NCBI GenBank assembly: GCA_025266875.1
Contig: JALLLT010000008.1
Location: forward strand, 1,116,001-1,180,000
Source of the DNA: Fennellomyces sp. T-0311
Taxonomy: Eukaryota; Mucoromycota; Mucoromycetes; Mucorales; Lichtheimiaceae
Length of the DNA: 64,000 bases
Reading direction: 5' to 3'
Part shown: one piece after another, positions 56,895 through 64,000 of the stretch
Layout: every line of letters begins with the position of its first letter
Position numbering within the stretch: the stretch's first letter is position 1
Translations under genes and position numbers: made by a program
The notes under the pieces: model-generated
Told to the model about the DNA's origin: nothing
Database searches by the model: none
The model's input: only the letters and a program-made list of their open reading frames with translations

Positions 56895-59094
56895 ATGAAC
56901 ATCGACGACGTCAATTGGTGTATTGCGAACGCAGATAACCTGACACTACGTCGATTCGCAGAGCAATTCAATTATACCAACAAGCACAGCGCCAACCAAC
57001 GCTATAGCCATATACTGTCATCCACAGCTTTCAAGAAATGCCAAAACAGCACACAGCTCTTAACCGAGTTTAATGTCTGGAAAGGCAGTTTGGAGGAAGT
57101 AACATTTTGGGGAGACTACGCGATTAATCAAGAGAAATTGGCTGCTGACTATGCGTTACGGTGTGAGGGCATTAAAACCGCAAAGCAGTATGCTGTTGAA
57201 GCTAGTGAAGAGCTGCGCGACTCCATTCGAAGACGTAGGTCTATGAGAGATCTGTAAGTGAAGCTAGTTCGTCGATTTAGACAGCTTTGCGACAGACTAA
57301 CGAGGGGTGGCGTTTCCGTAGTGACAACAAATGTTTGAAACGGTTAAAGACAAATGTAAGTTTCTCTTGGTCTTTCTGCTTAGAAGCTTCTTCCTGATAT
57401 AAAGTAGCATACGGTGGCCACTACCAATGCTCCTATCGCCAATGCTCCTGCTGCCAATGCTTCTGCCTCCAATGCTCCTGCCGTCAATACTTCTGCGACC
57501 GACACGCCCCAGCAAGCAGAAAATGTAAGCGTCTGGTTCCAAGTATTGAACAGAGATATACGTGCTGATGGCTTTAATCCGGAGATAGACACTTGATTGG
57601 AATATTGTGTTCGACGACGAACAGGTAACACGCTTGGTTCTTGCATGAGTGCATTAGGTAATCTATTTTAACCGTATTTTTGCGATAGCTGTTTTCTTCC
57701 CAGCAATCCGCGCCTGCAGCCATTCATACTACCATCCGCACAGTGTGGGACGAGTGGGTAGATTTTCTTCGTGCCGCAGAATTGAAAGAGGACACACATG
57801 ACTACAGGTAATTTATATCTGTATCAATGAAATGGTCGAACACTGACATGATGAAATAGGGCTGAAAAGCACGGTGTTATTGTTTGTGGTGACGGGATTG
57901 TTCCTGAAAGCCGGATACCAGCCGATGCGTACAAGAAGACAGTCCGACTACTTGGTCGCCAAAAGCCGAGGAACATTGAAGAAATCTTTGCGCTGGAACT
58001 AGGTATGATTGACACTGTGTTGGATGCTGTGAGTATTAAAAGAAAGCAGAGCGGGTATGTCTCAAGTTATTAACAAGTGTTGTAGCCGCAGGGTGATATG
58101 CTCCAGAAAGCACGCGAGTTGGCGTTAGCCAGCGGATCTTGCCGTCATTCGTACATTACGTTTCTTTCTGACATTTTTGTCAATGTGTAAGCTCGCTGTG
58201 CACATAGCTTTTGCGAAGATAAAGGCTTTAATCATTGTGCAATAGGATCCGTGAAATCTTCATCTCCAAAACCAAGTTGGATCACTCGGAAGCCACATTC
58301 AACGAAGCCGCAATTTGGCCAGTACTGAAATTCGCTCTGTACAGCATGACACGAAATAACCGCGAATTAAAGTTCTACCCGGGAGAAGATCGCTTGCGAT
58401 CTATGTCTGTACAGCTGGAAGTCAACAGGCTAAGTGCCGATAACCGATCCTGCTATAAAGCGGATGCAATTCTTCGTTGCTCTGAGCCACACCAAGAAAT
58501 GGAAGTTCTCCTACTGGAGACTTCAAACGCATATAACTCGGCTGATAAGCCCAAAATCAGCTTCGATTTTCATAAGGGCTTGTTCGGAGCATTGTCAATG
58601 TTGAAGACAATTGCTGACCACCACCAATACGCTGACTTCAAGACCATGGCCAAGCTACGCGTTTACTTCGTTCACGCACACAGTAAGCTGTAACTGAATC
58701 AATTAACGCAAGCTTGTTAACATCTATACCTTTATAGCGAAGCACATAAGGTTGTGGAGCATTAGCTGTCCCAGCCAAGGTGTTTTTGTGGTATACCGCG
58801 AAGATAAGTGTGCCATTCCTACTTCTTTTCGCGACGATCAAAAGATACTCCTTGATTATATACGTTTTACCTGGGCATTGAAGGTTAGTAACGCTAAGGC
58901 TGCTAGTACAATCTTTATTAACACGGCAGTGCTGGTAGGATCGTTTGGACAGCACTATGGAGACGCTGGATGAGTTATACTCATCCAACAAGCAAAATAT
59001 GAAAGCGTATCGATACAAGGAGCTGCCCGCCGAAAACGACCTTAGCAAAATTGTGGAACCTTCAATAGTAAAAATCATTAAAAAAAAACTTTAA
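56895..59094 (+). CDS. Ten-exon gene of unknown family with a possible PD-(D/E)XK-like core
   Basis: Exons 56895-57253, 57322-57355, 57408-57524, 57589-57624, 57689-57807, 57860-58028, 58092-58186, 58246-58682, 58738-58883 and 58939-59094 join in frame to 555 residues, each with GT-AG borders. The N-terminus (MNIDDVNWCIANADNLTLRR) is followed by a low-complexity Ala/Asn linker (ANAPAANASASNAPAVN), then TVWDEWVDFLRAAELKED. The conserved-looking core is in exons 8-9: SCYKADAILRCSEPHQEM, EVLLLETSNAYNSADKPKIS, FDFHKGLFGALSML, LWSISCPSQGVFVVYRE. The spacing of Asp383 (KAD) to Glu401 (LLLETS) recalls the D...ExK active site of restriction-endonuclease-like folds, but Lys is replaced by Ser, so activity is doubtful. 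The end (IIKKKL) is shorter than that of the partial copy downstream and stops at a duplication border. The family is not recognised. Confidence 0.65.
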
Positions 59095-59104
59095 GCATCA
59101 GGCT

Positions 59105-59262
59105 GTAACCATTCACATGAATAACCTTTAATTTCAAAGGAGGAGACAATGATGGATATATTTAAAGAAATGGAGGGAGATACTACGTACAAGTTTAAGG
59201 GGAGGCTACTACTCAGACACTTCTTCCAGAATATTACAGAGCGAACATTTGTAAAGTGAAAC
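59105..59262 (-). pseudogene. Duplicated fragment of the ORC2 3' end
   Basis: This stretch matches 62411-62565, the 3' flank plus the last 17 or so codons of ORC2: ATAACCTTTAATTTCA-AGG, AATGATGGATATAT-TAAAG, AAATGGAGGGAGAT, then CACTTCTTCCAGAATATT. Scattered substitutions show the copy is not recent; the copied stop is TAG as well. It is a dead fragment, in the same orientation as the parent. Confidence 0.8.
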
Positions 59263-59364
59263 TTGGCAACGTGTTTTCGAAATTGCTCAAAAGTACAGCA
59301 CTCCAAACAGGCCCTTAAAGTGAAAGTCGTCTTGGTTACAAAGTTGCTGTGAATATTTGTTATG

Positions 59365-60168
59365 GATATAAAGCGGATGCAATTCTTCGTTGCTCTGAGC
59401 GACAACAAGAAGTGGAAGTTCTCCTACTGGAGACTTCAAATGCATATAACTCGGCTGATAAGCCCAAAATCAGCTTCGATTTTCACAAGGGCTTGTTCGG
59501 AGCATTGTCAATGTTGAAGACAATCGCTAACCACCACCCATATGCTGACTTCAAGACCATGGTCAAGCTACGTGTTTATTTCGTTCACGCACACAGTAAG
59601 CTGTAACTGAATCAAACAACACAAGCCTATTAATACCTATTACTTTGTAGCGAAGCATATAAGACTATGGAGCATCGGATGTCGCGGTCAAGGTGTCTTT
59701 GTGCTATATCACAAAAATAAATGCGCAACCCCAACTTCTTTCGGCGACGATCAAAGAGTGTTTCTTAATTATATAAGTTTCAAATGAGCATTGAAGGTTG
59801 ACAATGTCAGGGCTACTATTACAATCGTATTATTGACACAACGGTGCCGACAGAATTACCTGGAAAAAGCTATGGAGATATTGGATGAGCTATACTTGTC
59901 AAATAAACGAGGCATGAAACTTTATCGATACAAGGAGGTGCCTGCTAAAAACGACCTTAACAAGATTGTCGAGGCTTCCATTGTTAAAATCACGGGAGGG
60001 GTTCACAGGCCAATCTTTGCAATGCATGAGTTGTACACTTCCCCAAATACTCCACCATTATTCAAAGTATTATCCAAGGTGTCATCCAACGATCGAAGAT
60101 ATTATCCACGGTTGGAAGTCCACTGTATACTTGGGACTGCTCATGTTTCGAGGGAATTAGGGATATGA
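59365..60168 (+). pseudogene. Partial, broken copy of the 56.9-59.1 kb gene
   Basis: The copy starts in the middle of exon 8 (YKADAILRCSERQQEVEVLL) and runs, about 90% alike at first, through the next intron and exon (LWSIGCRGQGVFVLYHKNKC). A TGA replaces the Trp codon of FTWALK near 59787 (reading F-K-stop). It continues MEILDELYLSNKRGMKLYRY, KEVPAKNDLNKIVEASIVKI and extends to a C-terminal part (RPIFAMHELYTSPNTPPLFK) missing in the first copy. With no 5' half and a stop, it cannot make the full protein, but it may show the ancestral C-terminus. Confidence 0.78.
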
Positions 60169-60388
60169 TGAACAAACATATGTAGCATATACAAAAGAAT
60201 GAAGCATCGGGCATCCCAAGTTTCTTCGTTATGACACTTATGGTTGCATCTATACGTGCCGGGTTTGTCAAGGATTAGTCTTTGCCTACATACGTACGTA
60301 TAACAACTTCGGTATTAAACTGTTCCCAATTATTTAAACGAAAAGTATACTCCATCACCCTGTCTTGGCACATAACATCAGTCGAGAT

Positions 60389-62334
60389 TTATTTCATAAG
60401 ACAGACACCACCAACCATAGGCATATTTCTGATATCCTTGCATGTTTTTACTTCCTGTTTCAGATACGCCAAAAGATCCATATCGGTACCTGTAAGCTCC
60501 AGATCGGAAAGCTTTGCCCACTTGAGACTCTCACAATTGTCAATCATCCGCACCAGAGAAGGTCCATCGCATTTCAGAGAAGAGCCTTCGGGTCCGCACA
60601 AAATGATCCATTCCAAACAAGGCAGGTTGGCTAGCGCTTGGATAGCATCAGACCGGAGATTCTGCAGCCCTTCAAGGTGCAATATCTGGAGCTTGGACCG
60701 AGAGAGCATCTCCACAAACTGATGGAGTCCAGCATCTGTGTGATCCTGCCTAATTTCCGAAAAAGATATATGCAGCTGCTTCAGCGACTGCAACAATGGT
60801 AGCCTTTGGAGCAGCGTGTCAGTTACTGGTATCACATCACGAAATTCAGCACGTTCGAGCTTGGATTTGCTGGCAATGATAGCGTCAAAATCTTCTTGGG
60901 CAATCTGCACGCTTTGAAGCTCGATTGTCTTGAGCTGCGTGAGATTTTCTAATGCTTGTGCCAAGTGTATCATTGGAGGATTTTCTGCAGTGTATATATA
61001 AAGGCTCTCCAGCGCAGGGCAGTGTGCCAGTAATCTGTTGGTGGCTGCATCGTTGATCCCAATCGCATACAACTCCAACGTGCGTAAGTTAGGAAACTCC
61101 ACCTTGCTGAACATGCTGGACCAGTCATTGATAGTGTTGAGCGAATATTTGGTAAGGCTGATGGTTTCCAAAGTGTCTGCGTTGCGTAAGAGAAATGGGC
61201 CGATGGTGTCAGGACCAAGCGACTCTGTTTCAGTGGCAGTAAGGCTGCGTAGGCCGGGTGACATGGCACTTGTCTTTATTGGATGTAGTTGCACTGTGTC
61301 TGGTTCATCGCTACTGTCACGGTACAAGGAGATCAACTCCAGAGACACTAGTTTGGGACACCACAAAGCAATACTGTCAGCAGAGATGGCGGTAGTGCGA
61401 TGGAAAGCATCGTCAACGTCAAAGCAATCTGGCAAGTGACAGACAAGTTGTTCAAGGTTGGGCGACTTTTGGAGAACTGGGATGAGCTGCTTCTCCAAAT
61501 CGTTATCGTGAATCTCGACGGAGAGTCGTTTTAAGTGGATGAATTCATCAGTTTTCGGCGGATCAGCGAATGGTTTAACTAAGCGGTTGTCATAATCTGC
61601 GTGTTTGAACGAGAAACGGGTAAGGCGGGGGCATGAATCCAGTAACTCGATGACATCTGGTCCCATATCATGCCTGTGGAACGAGAGATCCGTTGCTGCA
61701 TGCGCCAGCCGTTGGAGCAGTGTCAGAAACTCTCGCTGGGAAATGATAGGGCAGTACGTGAATTCTGTTGTGCAATATCAACAAGCGCATCGAATGAACT
61801 ACGTACACACTCCTACGTACCCAGAGACTTGACTTGGGTGCATCCACAATCAATAAGCTTTTGCATGGCACGATACAGTTTGCGCTCGACATCCGCGAGT
61901 TCAACCGCCTCACTGCTGTCCCGAGTTCCACTGCCACTGCCGCCTTGGTCAGACTCTTCCGATATCTCTTCGTCGGATTCGCTGCTTTCTGACACGTAGC
62001 TATTTTCTCGGTCAGTACTGGATTCGCTGCCACTGGACTCGTCACTGTCGGATTCGTCAAGGCCGTACTGGAAAGTGACACTTCTGACATGGCTGCCGAC
62101 ACATAGCTCCCAGCGTTTGTTATTTAGATAGGCTTCATCATCGACGGTGATATTTATGTTGGCCCACACGTCGCGCGAGTACTGCGGCACAGTGGAATAC
62201 CAGGCGCGACACACGGCCATGCAAGTGAGGCATTCCCGCTGATTAATGTACGAGAATATTCTGGCAGCAATCTCGAAAGGCAGCTCTCCGAGGACAGATG
62301 ATTGCAATGGAGGTTGGGTTGAATTGCTCGTCAT
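60389..62334 (-). CDS. F-box/LRR protein, copy E, with an acidic insertion
   Basis: Exons 62334-61821 and 61764-60389 give 629 residues. The F-box is at residues about 18-57 (LPFEIAARIFSYINQRECLT, CMAVCRAWYSTVPQYSRDV). After WELCVGSHVRSVTFQYG comes a stretch of about 50 residues made almost wholly of Ser, Glu, Asp and Gly (positions about 91-142), absent from copies A-D, then the family block KLYRAMQKLIDCGCTQVKSL and the phase-1 intron (56 nt). LRR blocks are SCPRLTRFSFKHADYDN, KSPNLEQLVCHLPD, WCPKLVSLELIS, GLRSLTATETESLGPDTIGP, HCPALESLYIY, and the end has LELTGTDMDLLAYLKQEV. The insertion lengthens the linker between Skp1-binding and substrate-binding parts and offers many possible casein-kinase sites. 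An SCF receptor role is inferred. Confidence 0.86.
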
Positions 62335-62513
62335 GTCAAATGGAGTTTCGGGTTGGCGCAGGCGATAAGCAGACACACGCAATTTAAGGAAAACGTCGAA
62401 TCATTGGCGGTTGTCATTCACATTATAATAACCTTTAATTTCAGAGGAGGAACACGATGATGGATATATGTAAAGAAATGGAGGGAGATGCTATGTACAG
62501 ATGCAAAGGGAAG

Positions 62514-64000
62514 CTACTGCTCGGACACTTCTTCCAGAATATTGCAGAGCGAGGATTTGTCAAGAGGGATGAAGAAGATCTCGGTGCCGTCGGACGACCG
62601 TCGGGAATGGATGATCTTGTGGTCGATGAATTCAGTGAGCAACGAGCGCAGGGTTGTGTCGCTGGACACCAAGAAACTCTCGCGACAGGCGTCGTAGTAT
62701 CGATGGTACGGTAATCCGACCGACTCGTTGCCTTTGCCCGTCTCGTTGCCTTCAATCTCCATTTCCATCAACTGGTGTTCAGCCAGCACACGGAAAACAC
62801 CGCGGCCGTTCGATGTCAATGATCGCAGCACGTACTGGATACCGCGTGCACCACCCAGTTCGCCCGACCGCATCAACAGTGAATTCTCAAAGCTGGTTTC
62901 CACGAGATAATCATCAAAGGTGGTTGCGTCGTGCCACAACCAGTTGAATCGGCTTGTCTTGACATTGTCCCACAGCAGTCCTGCGTTGATATGATCGACG
63001 GTGGCAATCAAGTGGATGTTGGGTGAGTCGGCCAGAATCGAAAGCGCCATCTGCGCGCGCTCGTTTCTGAGTGTATTGCCATCAATGTTGTGCACGATCA
63101 AATACAGTCGGTCGTAGGCGCGCTCCTCGCTTGCAAAGTAGTTGCTGATCAATGTCACCAGGTCCTGGATCTGCGCAGGCGGCGCAGGCACGTCGAGTGC
63201 ATCCACGGCCAGTTTGGTTAAGCTTGCCTTGATGGTGATGGATGGGAAGAATCCGTTGATCATCAACACTGCACCGTCCGTCAAAGACGTCTTGACAAAG
63301 TCGTTGAGCAGTCGTCGCTTGGAGCCGTAGCCATAGAACAGCAGATTGAATCCTGCGTGCAGCTTGAAGAACCATTCGTTGAAATGCAGCTTGTGCATCG
63401 ACATGAGCGTTGCGATATCATCTGCGTGCTTTTTGGGACATGATTCGAGAATATCATTGAACTCTTGCGGCTCCAGCACCGGCAGCTTGGACAAGGTATT
63501 GTTGGATGTCTGCGATTTGCCCTGAAGTGCTTGGAAGTATCCTTCCGGTGCAGGAGCATCATCTTCCGCCTCGTCCTCGTCCTCGCTGTGGTGCTCCTCG
63601 TCTTCGTCATCGCTCTGTCGGTCATCCTTGAGCATATCAATCTGTCGCTGTATCCGCAGTCGTTTGGCATGGTCCTGTTTTGATCGTTTCCGGGGCTCGT
63701 CGTCTTCTTGAATCGCCTTTTTCATCATGGACTGCATCGACTTGCCGCGCTGCTGTTTGAATCCAAAAATGGATCGACCTGCGTTCTCCTTGTCGACTGC
63801 TACTTCGTCAGCTTCTACTGCTCGTTTTCGCCGTGGTTGCTCCATTGCATCGTTGGAATTGGATCGCAGCAGTGCACGATGTTCAGCTTCGTCGTCTTGC
63901 TGCTGCTGTTGTTGTTTTCTCTGTCGTGTTGGTTTTTTGATGACGCTGGCTTTTTCTTCGGTAAGACCCAGTTCGGCTGCCTTGCTCACACCCGATCGAC
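62514..64000 (-). CDS. ORC2: Origin recognition complex subunit 2 (5' partial)
   Basis: ORC2 is part of the six-subunit complex that marks replication origins and loads MCM helicase with Cdc6 and Cdt1. The frame runs without introns from the window edge to TAG at 62514. No ATG opens it within the window (the first candidate at 63989 is GTG), so the N-terminus lies outside. The N-terminal 150 residues are charged and disordered (poly-Gln QQQQQQ, KRLRIQRQ, acidic SEDEDEAEDD). The core is typical: HKLHFNEWFFKLHAGFNLLF, YGYGSKRRLLNDF, MINGFFPSITIKASL, HLIATVDHINAGLLWDN, FNWLWHDATTFDDY, VLRSLTSNGRGVFRVL, then a winged-helix end (CRESFLVSSDTTLRSLLTEF, DHKIIHSRRSSDG). Confidence 0.93.
   Translation of the reverse strand, partial: RSGVSKAAELGLTEEKASVIKKPTRQRKQQQQQQDDEAEHRALLRSNSNDAMEQPRRKRAVEADEVAVDKENAGRSIFGFKQQRGKSMQSMMKKAIQEDDEPRKRSKQDHAKRLRIQRQIDMLKDDRQSDDEDEEHHSEDEDEAEDDAPAPEGYFQALQGKSQTSNNTLSKLPVLEPQEFNDILESCPKKHADDIATLMSMHKLHFNEWFFKLHAGFNLLFYGYGSKRRLLNDFVKTSLTDGAVLMINGFFPSITIKASLTKLAVDALDVPAPPAQIQDLVTLISNYFASEERAYDRLYLIVHNIDGNTLRNERAQMALSILADSPNIHLIATVDHINAGLLWDNVKTSRFNWLWHDATTFDDYLVETSFENSLLMRSGELGGARGIQYVLRSLTSNGRGVFRVLAEHQLMEMEIEGNETGKGNESVGLPYHRYYDACRESFLVSSDTTLRSLLTEFIDHKIIHSRRSSDGTEIFFIPLDKSSLCNILEEVSEQ

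Noticed and set aside
1..64000. CRISPR array, prophage, restriction-modification or toxin-antitoxin system
   Set aside because: The window is eukaryotic with spliced genes; no regularly spaced repeats and no bacterial gene order are present.

Overview
This window is nuclear DNA of an early-diverging filamentous fungus, most probably Mucoromycota/Mucorales. Genes carry many short GT-AG introns (about 50-76 nt), the core proteins are clearly fungal, the Na+/H+ antiporter has the short C-terminus, and large tracts hold decayed copies of a recently expanded F-box/LRR family. The genus cannot be fixed from the sequence alone. No rRNA, tRNA, CRISPR array or prokaryote-type operon was recognised.

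Layout. 1-6.3 kb is a compact housekeeping block: the 3' part of NAA35/Mak10 (NatC subunit), SF3A3/Prp9 (splicing), and on the minus strand an unusual membrane-anchored glycosyltransferase joining a GT31-like segment to a GT34 domain. 6.5-12.1 kb is gene-poor, with two tandem F-box/LRR relics on the minus strand (8.7-10.6 kb). 12.1-16.0 kb holds NADPH-cytochrome P450 reductase facing a low-complexity nuclear-type protein. 16.4-21.4 kb has a small spliced gene of unknown function, then AT-rich DNA with a pogo-like MITE and short tandem repeats. 21.5-23.8 kb encodes a WW-domain coiled-coil protein.

From 24.3 to 42.5 kb lies an F-box/LRR array: four intact genes (26.1, 29.0, 30.9 kb on plus; 40.4 kb on minus) and three relics (24.3, 34.0 and 41.7 kb), broken by a 209-aa orphan gene at 35.6 kb. 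The intact copies share the order F-box, one phase-1 intron, then a long LRR-like region, so copying went through DNA, not RNA. A fifth intact copy with an acidic insertion sits at 60.4-62.3 kb. The window thus holds at least ten family members, half of them dead, which suggests fast birth and death of predicted SCF substrate receptors.

45.4-56.6 kb returns to conserved genes on the plus strand: an NHA1-type Na+/H+ antiporter, ribosomal protein L24, a DNF-type P4-ATPase flippase and the SEACIT/GATOR2 subunit RTC1/WDR24. 56.9-60.2 kb holds a ten-exon gene of unknown family with a possible nuclease-like core, followed by a broken partial copy of itself and a stray duplicate of the ORC2 3' end. 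The window closes inside ORC2 on the minus strand.

The most striking observation is in RPL24. Ordinary GT-AG splicing of its second intron breaks the frame by one base, but two consecutive canonical introns flanking a single A at 47768 restore it. This predicts a one-nucleotide microexon. All exon positions are hand-derived from splice motifs and conserved protein matches.
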